DNA from: Sipunculus nudus
Taxonomy: Eukaryota > Annelida > Sipuncula > Golfingiida > Sipunculidae
NCBI GenBank assembly: GCA_026874595.1
Contig: CM049312.1
Location: forward strand, 25,727,956 to 25,791,955
Length of the DNA stretch: 64,000 bases
Direction: 5' to 3'
A program made the translations under genes and the position numbers. This document shows, piece by piece, positions 11,000-21,669 of this stretch (within the stretch, counting starts at the first letter, position 1; every line of letters begins with the position of its first letter). The notes under the pieces are model-generated. The model searched no databases. It had not been told where the DNA came from and worked only from the letters and a program-made list of their open reading frames with translations.

Positions 11000-11833
11000 G
11001 CTGGCCAGGAGTGAAGATTTAACATAACACCCTGCCGGGCTGAGAGCTGGCTGGAGTACACTGCATACCAATGGCTTGATGTAAACAATACTTGACATGG
11101 TGTTTGAAAAATTGGAATTAAATCTAAAGTTTTCGATCAATTGGTTTCAAATTTCAGATCTTAATAGCTAATATGCTTGTGTGAACATTCTGTGAAAATT
11201 AAATCCAAAGACACTTGTAGGAAAAAATATGTCATGGTCAAATTTGGGGAAAAAATTTAAGGTACTGATTTGTACTGATTTGAATTTTATGCAAATATCT
11301 TTAAAAATTAGTTATATTCAGATCTTACTTTCAGTATACAAATGAATTTTGATGAAATGAAGTTATATCCATGAAAAAAAAGTCTCTAGCTTCAGCAATT
11401 CTTATGTAAAGTGAGTAAACATATTTCCTGATTTTTTACAAGGTGCATTATGTTAGGGCCCATATTGTAATCAAAATACACAATACTAACCTAATTTTAC
11501 GTATGTACATAGGAAATGTAGGGAAGAATATGTATACTAAATATGATCAAGAACAGATCAGTGCTTTTGATATAAGGCAGTCTTGAAGTGTAATAGTGGG
11601 TTTTTATTGGAAAACGGAGGTTTTCCTAAATATCTTGAAGGAAAGAAGTTCTAGTTACCCAATTTTTGGTATTGTTAGGAGATTTCGGGGACATGCAACT
11701 GTAGGCAAAATTTTGGATTCATAGGTCCAAAGGTTTTTAAATGTGCCCTGTTAACAAATGGACGGACAGATGGACAACGGACAAAGGACCATGACTGTAT
11801 CTCAGAAGACTTAAAGTCAGCTGAGCTAAAATA
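11000..11833 (+). mobile_element. interspersed repeat, same family (copy 4, diverged)
   Basis: From about 11080 (TGTAAACAATACTTGACATG) to AAAGTCAGCTGAGCTAAAA at 11833 the sequence follows copy 3 closely but with more substitutions. The first palindrome arm is mutated. The left end is not clear, so the start is approximate. Confidence 0.55.
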
Positions 11834-12037
11834 ATGTATATTGACTTTATCTTCTGCCCTTAAAATCATCACAGCATTTGAATAAAACATCATTAAATTT
11901 CATTTAAAGCTAAGAAAAATGCTATGCATCTAAAAACTAATTTTGTGGCCTGCCCCCCCCCCCCCCTTTTTTCCTGGCCTGGGGACTTTAGGGTTTTTAT
12001 TAGTCCTCCTAGGTTGGAACCCCCCCCCCCCCCCCCC

Positions 12038-12067
12038 CTTTTCCTAAATCCTAGATCTGCCCCTGTT
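12038..12067 (-). mobile_element. hAT-like element end
   Basis: On the minus strand it reads CAGGGGCAGATCTAGGATTT, the terminal sequence style also seen at 13317, 15292 and 24053. The matching second end was not identified. C homopolymers follow immediately. Confidence 0.4.
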
Positions 12068-12251
12068 AAATATAGAATAGGGAAAGCTATAAACAGTAAG
12101 GAGCGCTTAATTATAGAATCCTTCCTACAGGCTGGGGAGCTATGGCAATTCATATCCAAATCTGTCCTTATGTAGCTCGTTTTTCTTTAATTCTTATTCA
12201 CTTCTTACTCCTGTTTCTGTACATTACTGCATAACCTCAAGTGGACTTCAA

Positions 12252-12325
12252 GGCCCTACCTGGGTTTGAACCTGCCATCTCATGCTTTCTAGTGCTACAG
12301 CCTAACTCACTGAGCTAACTTGCTG
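12252..12325 (-). repeat. tRNA-derived SINE head or tRNA pseudogene
   Basis: On the minus strand an A-box-like TAGCTCAGTGAGTTAGG is followed about 30 nt later by a B-box GGTTCAAACCC, the internal RNA polymerase III promoter layout. The arms do not fold into a clean tRNA, so a SINE head or decayed tRNA is more likely than a working tRNA gene. Confidence 0.5.
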
Positions 12326-12329
12326 AGAA

Positions 12330-13310
12330 AATGAACTAGGTGTTCTGATTAATTTGAACCTTATTCATAGACACGCCACCTGAAGGCCAGTTGCTAAACT
12401 AATGATGTAGTAAATGAATATATTTATTTTATATTGGGGTTTGCACCCCCAAACTCCGCTTAGGTTAGGAACCTAGGTTTAATTGGACAACATATATATT
12501 TCATTTAAATTAGGCATTGTACCCCCCAACCCCTGCTGAGTCTGAGAACCACAGATAATATCTCAAGAAAGGAAGGAAAAAGCTGTGAAAATACATTTTA
12601 TGCAACACCTCAACTTGTAAATAAGTGTCATGGCGGTCATGCATATACCTGGAAAAGTAGACCACTTTTAAAGAGATATATGGATACAAATATGACTAAA
12701 GAAGCGATAAATAAGCTTTTACAGGAGTGAAACATGCTTGTCAAGGCACAAATGAGGGTTTGTTATTTCCAGTTGGGCCCTGGGGTAGGGTACTGGTGTA
12801 CCGTGTAGGAAGGATTCTATAAATTAATTCTGCCAACAGGTGTGGCTTGTGTACTAAGTAATGAGGGGCCCTGCGGTCGAAATAACATTATCTGGTTCAC
12901 ACTGCGTCCGATATGGTTGACCTGTGCGTCGATCATTACCGGTCTGTGGCTCAGTTGAGCTGGTGGCCGAAATCGCCTGCCGCTGGGCGCTGGCGGCCGA
13001 CAAGACCGGTTTCAGGCCGGCGGCTGATATCAACGGCGGCCGATATGTCCCTAAACCGACAACATATACCACATACATTTTTCCTAAGAAGAATCATACC
13101 AAAGTATTAATTATTCACAGTTTGCCTCCCCTGCATTTTGAAGCTTTCTACTTTCAGTTACCTGAATAAAAGTGTCACATATATCTAAAGCGGCGTTTCT
13201 CCGGCTCGTCGTTCCCCGCGTTTTCTCTGAACATGTTCTTGGTTATCCAGCCGAAGCAATCTCCGCACAGGGACAATATCTGGGGACAGGGTACTCTTAG
13301 ACATATAATC
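12330..13310. other. no gene recognised
   Basis: AT-rich flank with a distinctly GC-rich patch at about 12890-13055 that contains many CGGCCG/GGCCGG motifs. Short open frames occur in several frames there, but none resembles a known protein and no splice context supports them. Confidence 0.5.
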
Positions 13311-13316
13311 TTGGCC

Positions 13317-13395
13317 CAGTGGCGGATCCAGAGGGGGAGCTTTGGGGGGCAGCCCCCCCCCCCCCCCCACCCCCTCCTTCCAGGGTGAAAGCATT
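13317..13395 (+). mobile_element. hAT-like element end
   Basis: CAGTGGCGGATCCAGAGGGG resembles the CAGGGGCGGATCCAGG-type terminus. An inverse partner ending at 15292 (TCCTGGATCCGCCCCTG) could be the other end of a ~2-kb element. The flanking 8-mers do not match, so two separate insertions are equally possible. Confidence 0.4.
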
Positions 13396-13707
13396 GTTAT
13401 CTATTCGTTTGCCCTTTTCAATGATGTTTAATGCACTGAAATGTTTATATGTAGTTGTGTCTTTATTTTATGACTGATCAATTATTTGAGATTAAATAAT
13501 GAATGAAATGTTTGTACATCGTTAGGCACTTGTACTCACATCTCATGTTCATCTCTATACGACAAATTAAAAAAAAAAATATTATACCCAAGTCTTATTT
13601 TTATTTATAAATTGGTTGATAGAAAAAAATGTCCAGATCATTTATTCTTCTGCAATAAATTCCCCATTCTTACTAGACCTAGTTGTGGCTCTGTTGTAAA
13701 CCTGGGG

Positions 13708-14122
13708 CCACAGGTCCCTGCCTTCATTAATCTAGCGGACAGGAGCGCATGCAGGTGACTACGATGTACCCATTTTAAGGACATTCAGCCTGTGGTTATG
13801 AGATCCGGGTGATTGGCTGGTGATTGTTTCAGGCTAGCCCTGTGCACTGCACATCACTGAAAACTTACTGGCGCACCCAGCTGTAATGTGAAACATGTGC
13901 CTGGCCAGATGAAACAATGAAGTGTGTTGCCTATGACCAATGGTCCGTGTGTATGGAGTGGTCCAGTTACAGGACACTCACACCATGCACCAGTGATGAT
14001 GTAACACATGCATGTACACTGCATCTTGAAACAATCAGCACACGGGGCACTGGGATATAGGCACCCAACATCAGGTGTAGCCTACTCCCAACCGCTACAT
14101 AAATGAAGGCTGGGACCTGTGG
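13708..14122. mobile_element. MITE with ~30-bp terminal inverted repeats
   Basis: The left end CCACAGGTCCCTGCCTTCAT and the reverse complement of the right end CCACAGGTCCCAGCCTTCAT pair over about 30 bp with a few mismatches. A 17-bp direct repeat GTGGCTCTGTTGTAAAC occurs at 13685 and again at 14119, overlapping the right terminus. There is no coding content. Superfamily not assigned. Confidence 0.6.
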
Positions 14123-14392
14123 CTCTGTTGTAAACACAGAGTCCACACACTAGGTCTACATTCTTACTGCTTGCTCCAGAGAAGTCTTTATTTGCTGAGT
14201 AAATTAATCCTCTGCGAAGCAAGGTTTGTCACATAATTATAGACGTCGGTTGATTCGTCTGTTAGGAGCTGTACTCGTCAGTTATAGACGGACTTATTAG
14301 GAGACCCAGAAAAAAAAAATCCAAAATAATTTAGAGTTTACCTGGATCACAATTTTTTTTTTTATTTAAAAGATGCTTTACTGTTGTGAAAA

Positions 14393-14416
14393 AAAGACGG
14401 TCAAAAGACCGTCTTT
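14393..14416. repeat. perfect hairpin, 10-bp stem
   Basis: AAAGACGGTC and GACCGTCTTT are exact inverse complements around an AAAA loop, followed by a T-rich run. No gene ends nearby. Confidence 0.7.
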
Positions 14417-15079
14417 ATTTTTTGGTTTTAGGGGAATCTTTAATTGAATATTAATTTCCGAAATAGGCGAGCATGACCGGTCATGCAAAATCGAGATGGT
14501 GAACTTGTCAGATATTCCTCATGAATAAATATACACATCGCGCTACAAACTGTAAAAAAAATACACAAAATATGAATTGTCTGACTTCAAAGTCGATCTC
14601 CATTTACGTTTTCTCTCATTTTGTTCATGAGTTTATAGTTGTAAACTATGTATCGGGAAAATATAATAAATTGCACATCTGTACCCATTGACAACAATTT
14701 CACAATTTACAAACTGTCAGATCGTATATAAAGTGGAAAAATGCAAAAGGTGTATATTGGTATCTATAGCCGTGGAGTCTTGTTTTGTTAGTTTGTAACC
14801 TGCAAATTATTTAATGTTAGACTGAAACTAAGACCACATGTTTACAAAAGATTGAATGTGGTACTGGCTAACTAATACCTCTTTCTCTCATCCATCAATA
14901 ACAGTTGAATATTTTTTTGTAAAATCATTATTCTGAAGTTTAAGAAAAGAAAAGGGCTGTTCTTCGGTGTTTTTTTTAAACGGCAAAGAATTTTTTTAGG
15001 TATAACGTGACTTAAATTCATTTAACGTGTCCAACGTTTCACCCATTATAACCTTTTGAACATCAGAAGTTTACACTGC

Positions 15080-15169
15080 AATATATATATCAATACATAT
15101 ATATATATATATATATACATATACATATTTACAAACTAGATAATAAGATGTCTACGGCAAGTGTCTGCG

Positions 15170-15216
<47 letters not shown>

Positions 15217-15235
15217 TATTATATTATATTATATA
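15080..15235. repeat. (AT)n microsatellites
   Basis: Two AT-dinucleotide runs (about 15085-15125 and 15170-15235) are separated by non-repetitive sequence. Confidence 0.85.
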
Positions 15236-15276
15236 TGATTGTGCAAAGTATCTACTAGCCTCCCCACTTGTAAAAT

Positions 15277-15292
15277 CCTGGATCCGCCCCTG
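15277..15292 (-). mobile_element. hAT-like element end
   Basis: CCTGGATCCGCCCCTG is the inverse of the CAGGGGCGGATCCAGG-type terminus. It may pair with 13317. Confidence 0.4.
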
Positions 15293-15299
15293 AGCCCCC

Positions 15300-17374
15300 C
15301 CCCTACCAGGTTTTTATAGGGAAAAAAGCTAAACTATGTACTATATAATCCGTTCCTGCATCCCTGTCCACCTGTTTTTACGCGAAATTGTTTTTGCGAA
15401 TCCCAGAACACCAATTTTTTTTCCCTTAGGACAGAAAGAGGAAAAAGCGTAATTTACTATTATCTAAATAACATGCAGCCTTCCTTATATCATTTACCTG
15501 TAAACAATCTAAAATCATTTTATGAATAACTATATGGTCTATTCAGTAGTGACATCTTGCCTCCTATCTGTGAAATGGGCATATCAGGGAATATAGTGAT
15601 TACGTCATAATAGACGTGACGTACTAATTAAAGATGCGCCAACATTCACGGGACCAATAATCAAGAGCTGCTACCTCTCTTTACAGCGAGACTTGTATTC
15701 TCCTCTTGCACGCGCTTCACTGTTACGTGACATTTTACTTCATATCAATATCCAAGGATCTCGAGGATAAAGAATGGCCACTTATTAGGGACGCCATGAA
15801 ACACGAATATATAGGCCTATGAGATGTGTCAACCAGGCCGTATAAAGTAAATATTTTTATATCGTGAGTATATGTAGGGAACAAAAAATTACGCTTTGCC
15901 TCTTTAATACTTTATGCCATTGGTGACAATTTTTTGGCAAGTTTGTCTCATGTAGAGATAGGCCTATAATCGCGAAAAATCAGGTGGACAGGGGATGTGG
16001 AAAATCTCAATGTAAGTCACCCGACTCACCCAGTGCTTCCAAGTTTATTACAAAGTGCGTTCATAGCAATGTACAAACAATATTTCAGAAATTATCTTCA
16101 CTGACACTTTTACCAGCTGACCATGTCCTCAACCCCTACCACGCACTTGCATAACTGACCGGTTTATAGCCCTTCTTATGTAGTCAAATTTATTCATGTT
16201 TCATCCGTCTAGACCTGATAACTAGTTACTCAATTAACCTGTATCTAACAAATTCATTACAATGTCAATATATGGGATTCAGTTACATAAAATAAGTTAG
16301 CCCTACTAGACCTATACGTCGGGCAATCCTCGGGCAAGCTTTCGAGTTGTCATGAAGGTTTGTGCTAAAAGGTCGGGTAAGTTTCAGGTAAGTTGCGCGT
16401 AAATGTATGAAATTAGTAGCTAAAACTGTCTATGGAGTATTCAACTACAAATAAAAAAATGAATTATTTTTAGAAGCATACTACTGCACCGGTTAAGGGA
16501 ATAAGAACTATACAAGTATGTTTCTCTCCTGCGTTTTACCTGATTAAGCTATACATGTATTAGCATCATCACATGGCATAATAAGAAATGACTCAAGTGA
16601 TAATAAAAAAATATATCTATACAGTTTACTTCCGACAACCCATTAGGTTTTCTTTCATTATTTACCGTGCTTGATAAAACCCTTTTAATAAAGCTTTGTA
16701 CACAGAGTTTGCTTCGTATTTCATTTTTAGCATATCTGCAGGTTGATAAGGAATATGGTTTTGATAATTTTAATTTTACCCCGTTTATTGTTATAGTTTT
16801 ATTGTTCTTGATATTACGATTTTATTTTCGAATGATTTATCATTTATCTACACTGGTTTATTAATTTAGTTGAGGATTCATTTATTTATTCATTAATAAT
16901 ATTACTTCTTCTAGACTTAAATACATAAAGGAATATGTGATATTATAGTTCTTTTCTAAATCGTGTAGCAGTGTATACTATCATGATCAAGATGATATCT
17001 AGATACCTACATGTCTCATGATCATTAATTCTCATGGTTGTAATTTAAAACAGAAACAAAACACAGAATATTACTGTCATGAAATAATGTGCAGGACAAT
17101 TTGTTTATTGCTGAAAGTAGAGCGATAGACTGAGAGTCATTAAATTGCACGAGGTAATCTACGAAGCATATTGTGTTATTTTGTTATTTTCTCTCATCCC
17201 CTTTGCCTATGAATTTTCGTCTTTTCGAGTTATCTCCTTGAAGGCTTGATATCTCTTTTATTCTTCAATGCTCACTCTTGATATTTTTTATTACTCTATA
17301 TCGTACAATAAACTTCCCGTGCAAACAAACTCCCACACACTTACATATATATACATATATTTAAACATAAACAC

Positions 17375-17380
<6 letters not shown>
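15300..17380. other. no gene recognised
   Basis: AT-rich sequence with short open frames only. An unsupported frame at 16667-16864 is rich in Phe, Ile and Leu, as expected from AT-rich DNA. No repeat ends or RNA-gene signals were recognised. Confidence 0.5.

Positions 17381-17425
<45 letters not shown>
17378..17425. repeat. (AT)n microsatellite
   Basis: A nearly pure TA tract directly abuts a pogo-like terminus at 17426. Confidence 0.9.
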
Positions 17426-17428
<3 letters not shown>

Positions 17429-17520
17429 TCGAAACTGTCTAATGCGACCACCCTAAGGACTGGGCAAAGTGGTCGTAATAGGCAGGTGGTCGTATTTGAC
17501 AGGTTCCGACCAGTTAGGAA
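17426..17520 (+). mobile_element. pogo/Tigger-like terminal fragment
   Basis: CAGTCGAAACTGTCTAATGC followed by GACCACC and repeated 'gtggtcgta' motifs resembles the termini at 234 and 50636. Only this end is seen. Its outer base adjoins TA of the microsatellite. Confidence 0.5.
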
Positions 17521-17999
17521 CTGCACAAATCTAGCTGACATTAATGACGGAAATATACATATTAAACCACTTAGAAACTTTATGACTATAAATTAAAACA
17601 TATTTACAGAAGGGAGCGATCTTGGTGTTACATGTATTTTGTAATTGCACAAAAATGTACATGTACTTATCTTTGTAATTTGATGTAATGCACTGAATAG
17701 ATCAAAGACAGATCACAGAGGCACAGATCAAAGATTAACTTCGGGGTACCTCCATTCAAGTGGATTAATAGGTCGTGTGAGCCAGTCACGTTGCCCGCCT
17801 GGGGCTCCAGGCCCAGGGTTGGCCCCTGGTTCCAATAATCACCAGTAGGTGCTCCGTGCTAACCTGGCCTGCACAGATTTCTCAGATGTTACACTTGGCC
17901 TCCAAAATGACATTTTCTAACCTTACAGAAAACCAAACAATGACCCGCTCTATATCCACGCACGATCAAATCACCCTCCAGCAATTATCAGGCAGATAC

Positions 18000-19190
18000 C
18001 TATGATGATCAGCAAGAGGAAGCTAAGGCCTTGCTGTCGTCGTCGTCATCAGTACTGCTGCAAGAAGAAGTTAAGGTCTGCTGTCGTCGTCGGCAGTGCT
18101 GCCTTCACAAACTACTTCAAGAGGCCAGCAATGTTGTCGTTCGCATATCTGGCGGGCCCAACAGTGAAGAAGCTACAGTCTTGCTGTCGTCGTCGTCGTT
18201 AGTGCTGCCGCTACAAGCATTTCCAAGAAACAAGCACTGTCGTCGTCGGCGGCGGCAGGAGCTACATGGAGTTTTCCTCTGACTGTCGTCTGCCATTGTC
18301 AATGCTGCAACCACAAACTGTAGTTGTCGGCAGTGCTGCTGCCACAAGCATCTCATGGAAACTAGCACTGTTGTCGTCGTCGTCATTGGCGGAACCAACA
18401 GGAGGGAGCTCTGCTGTCGTCGTCGGCAGTGTACTGCTGCCACAAGCATTTCCAAGGAACAAGAAATGTCGTCGTTGTCATGACTGGCGGGTGCTATTGG
18501 GAGGAAGCTAAGGTCTGGCTGTCGTCGTCGTCGTCGTTAGTGCTGCCGCCACAAGCATTTCCAAGAAACAAGCAGTGTCGTCGTCGGCCGCGGCGGCAGA
18601 AACTACAGGAAGGGAGTTTTCCTCTGACTGTCGTCGCCGTTGTCAATGCTGCCACCACAAACTGTAGTTGTCGGCAGTGCTGCTGCCAAAAACTACTCCC
18701 AGAGGAGATCGAAGCATTCCATAGAAACAAGCACTGTTGTCGTTGTCGTCAGTATTGCCACAAGGAAAAGCAAAGGTCTTGCTGTCGTCGTCTGCAGTGC
18801 TGCTTCCACAAACTATTCCAAGAGGCCAGCACTGTCGTCATCGGCGTCACTGGCCATGCTACTTGGAGGAAGCTTAGGTCTTGCTGTCGTCGTCGTCAGT
18901 ATTGCCGCAAGGAGAAGCTAAGGTCTTGTTGTTGTCGTCGGCAGTGCTGCCTCCACAAACTACTCAAAGAGGCCAGCACTGTCGTCGGCGGCGTATCTGG
19001 CGGGCCCCACAGTGAGGAATCTACATTCTTGCTGCCATAGTCGTCGTGAGTGCTGCCGCCAAAAGCATTTCCACGGAACAAGCACTGCCGTTGTCGTCGG
19101 CAGGAGCTACAGGGAGGGAGCTTCTCTGTGACTGTCGTCTCCGTCGTCAGTGCTGCCATCACAGACTGTCGTGGTTGGTGGTGCTGCCTC
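18000..19190. repeat. GTC/GAC-rich complex tandem repeat array
   Basis: About 1.2 kb of degenerate repeats alternate (GTC)n runs with phrases such as TGCTGCCACAAGCATTTCC, AGGCCAGCACTGTCGTC and GAAGCTAAGGTCTTGCTGTC. Frames of 60-200 codons are open on both strands because the triplet repeat has no stops. The plus-strand readings are Cys/Arg-rich, the minus readings Thr/Ser-rich. With several frames open at once and no splice or start context, I treat it as a non-coding satellite-like array. Confidence 0.7.
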
Positions 19191-19640
19191 GATATAATGA
19201 ACACCACTGTGAGTGCAGGCAGATGTATATGAAAGAATTTGCATCCTGGGCATACTATGAGTCGTGGGTGCGTTCGGGGAGTGTGTCTTCAGTTGGTGAT
19301 CCTCCGTGCCCCTTGCATCCACAGTGACAGAAAGGTTTTTGTCGGATCAACACATATATGCTATATATAAGGTTGGCAGGGACATGGAGGATTCCCCGTA
19401 TACCCACATATATGGTATACTGAAGGTGATTTCAAGACCAGACACAATAACCACAAATAATCCTTTCGTAACAGATCCCACGCTAAAAACACTTATCTGT
19501 TTAATTACATCAGGACCCTAAAAGACAAGAATATATCAATTACAGGCTCTCCTGGGAAATCTCGGCCAGGGCAGCACCTAGCTTACTTCTGTGGAACTAG
19601 AAAGTGTGATCTCTATTTGTCCGAAAAGCTACTTATAGCA

Positions 19641-19680
19641 ACCCCCCCCCCCCCCCCAACACACACACACACACACACAC
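19641..19680. repeat. poly-C plus (CA)n microsatellite
   Basis: A run of C (about 17) followed by (AC)n. Confidence 0.85.
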
Positions 19681-19905
19681 AGCCTGGATCATTGAGAACT
19701 CAAGAGCTGAAATTCTCTCCAAATGCCGCCATTAAAACAAATTCACTTTGAAATATTTTAAAACCTTGCATTTATACAAACATTCAACCTGCCTGCTCAT
19801 CCACCCCTCACGAGGATGTGACTGATAGGTACCGGGTGTTTTAGTTTATTTTCTGACATAGATGGAACAACTTTATTTTGTTCTTTTTTATTTACTGTTA
19901 TTTAG

Positions 19906-20064
19906 GTTGTATAGCCAACATTGGTAATTTGTGTATGTGCAGGGCAATACGCAACCACTACGTCAGTACAACCACCTTTGCTCTTATTATATTGTTATTC
20001 GCTTCTTTATTTACCATAGTTGGTCACACAGTATACAGTCTTTCTGCATGGCTAACTGTAAAAG
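19906..20064 (+). CDS. candidate orphan exon of a multi-pass membrane protein (GPCR-like)
   Basis: A strong acceptor (T-rich tract ending TTATTTAG) is followed by a 159-nt open segment and a GT donor at 20065. The peptide begins GCIANIGNLCMCRAIRNHYV, reminiscent of the end of TM1 (GN motif) and first intracellular loop of rhodopsin-like receptors. A hydrophobic stretch of about 22 residues follows (FALIILLFASLFTIVGHTVY), then SAWLTVK. The conserved TM2 aspartate is absent. No other exons were recognised, and the donor lies within a base or two of a MITE terminus starting at 20066, so the exon may be a decayed fragment or its donor may be supplied by the MITE. Family assignment is tentative. 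Confidence 0.35.
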
Positions 20065-20065
20065 G

Positions 20066-20371
20066 TGTGTTTCTATGTGCCTATAAATGCGTATATGTGT
20101 GAAAAGATGGGCGCATATATGCGCGAACTAACAGACATATATTTAGTGGATCGAGCAGGCCTTCCATAAAAAAGATGGTGAATTGACGTCATTTTACCCC
20201 AAATCCTTTCATCAGTTCACGTAGACCCTATGCGTGAAAATGGCTCCTTTGTCCCTTTTCACGCATATACGCAAATACGCATTCGCATATACACGGACTC
20301 ATGGAAACACCACAATCACAAAATCATATGAGCGAATTTTACGCACATATCCATATATACGCTCACATGGA
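20066..20371. mobile_element. MITE with GTGTTTCNATG termini
   Basis: The left end TGTGTTTCTATGTGCCTATA pairs with inverse ends at about 20312 (CATGGAAACAC) and at 20371 (CATGGAAACA). Both are flanked inside by 'tatatgcg/cgcatata' motifs. The two alternative right ends suggest a nested or partially duplicated element. No coding content. Confidence 0.5.
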
Positions 20372-20912
20372 AACAAACAGTCCACAGACAGCTAGCTGTA
20401 AACCCGTCTTTTATTTGCTGCATGTCATAGGCCTACATATGGGAGTGTGAAACAATTAAGGGCGCAGCCACCTTCAAATAGGACTCTCGGTAGTAGGGCA
20501 TCGAACACATATAATTTGTCTTCGCTTGGAGTCGTAAGCTGATCCATATAAAAGATTGCCATGGTAATACGTATAAGTATGCTGTTACTGTCGGACGCCA
20601 GGGCAGCAATTACCGGGCTGGGATAATTTGTGACATGTGTTGACTCGAGCATCAGACCTTAATTGTTTTATGCCATTTAGGCCTAAAACTGAAAATGGTC
20701 ATGACACGTCTCCAATATCCTGTACCTTCGTTTGCACGCCTAGCTCATGGAAGCTATCCGGATATATAGAGAGACTCGAGTCCAAGTCCACCTTCTTCGA
20801 GTTCGAGTCTAATTGCAAAACTTTTTAATAAAGGAATTTTAAAAAGGATATTTGAGACAATCATAAAATATAATCATTTTAAATAAGTTTACAAATACTC
20901 TTTACTTGTATA

Positions 20913-21669
20913 TTCAAGGGAGCCTAATCACGTATAAAGCATGTTGAAATAACGCGAAAAAAAGCGTCTTCTTATTGAACTACAATAAACGGAACCTGCG
21001 AAAATATTTCCTTGAAATACGAGAGTGCTAAAATCGGTGGACCGGGCGCGATCGCATGCAGGCGTCATGATAAACACAGCGGGTGGGACTTTGTGTATGG
21101 CCGGGCCAACAACACCTGTCAATCAGGATCGATATGCCTTGACTGGCCAATAAAATTGAAATACATGTTCACGCTGGCTAATCACCGCGCAAATCGGGTT
21201 TTCTTGGACCGGATACACGGGCTCACACTGTACATACGTGTCATTTCAGCTGAGACCCCTGGACCTATCGTTCGCCTATCGTTGCGACAGATTCTACAAT
21301 TAATTTACATTTGGCCCATGGATCGTAATGTCCATCCAGCAGAGACATATCAGAGCATGAAATCCTATGTATATTGTCTAGTTTGAAATAGTCCTTGTGT
21401 GGGATCTGTCGCACATGCGCAGAATGGGACCTGCAGTCACGCGGCCTTAATTGTTATATAAATGGCCCGGTAAACCGCGAGACACCTGCACTGTGTTCAC
21501 TCACAACACAGACCCATATATGAAGGTGATAAACAGCCGTATGGAAGTATACTGAAACCGTGTACGGAGATGGTTTTGGTGTGAAACTTTCATATTTATA
21601 AACAAAACTGAACTTATAATGTGAAAGAATAATCATAATATATAACTGTTCCCGACTATGTCCTTTTAA
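20913..21669. mobile_element. TTAA-type MITE, copy 1 (longer)
   Basis: It starts TTCAAGGGAGCCTAATCACG and ends CTATGTCCTTTTAAT. The interior matches 52875-53379 in order: 'aagcatgttgaaataacgcg', 'atgccttgactggcc', 'gaaatacatgttcacgctgg' and the 'gtgtgaaactttcata' tail. It has about 250 bp more than the other copy. The frame at 21012-21386 inside it is not protein-like. Confidence 0.6.

Noticed and set aside
12252-12325. Functional tRNA gene
   Set aside because: The boxes are present but the stems are not convincing; a SINE head or relic fits better.
14393-14416. Hairpin plus T-run resembling a bacterial intrinsic terminator
   Set aside because: The genome is eukaryotic and no transcript end is nearby; kept only as an inverted repeat.
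17268-17456. Open frame with a Tyr-Ile tail
   Set aside because: It runs through a TA microsatellite and ends in a transposon terminus.
18429-19040. 203-codon Cys/Arg-rich open frame
   Set aside because: Other frames on both strands are open over the same interval because GTC repeats lack stops; there is no splice or start context.
21012-21386. 124-codon open frame
   Set aside because: It lies entirely within the TTAA-type MITE and has no protein-like features; the homologous region at 52875-53379 does not preserve it.
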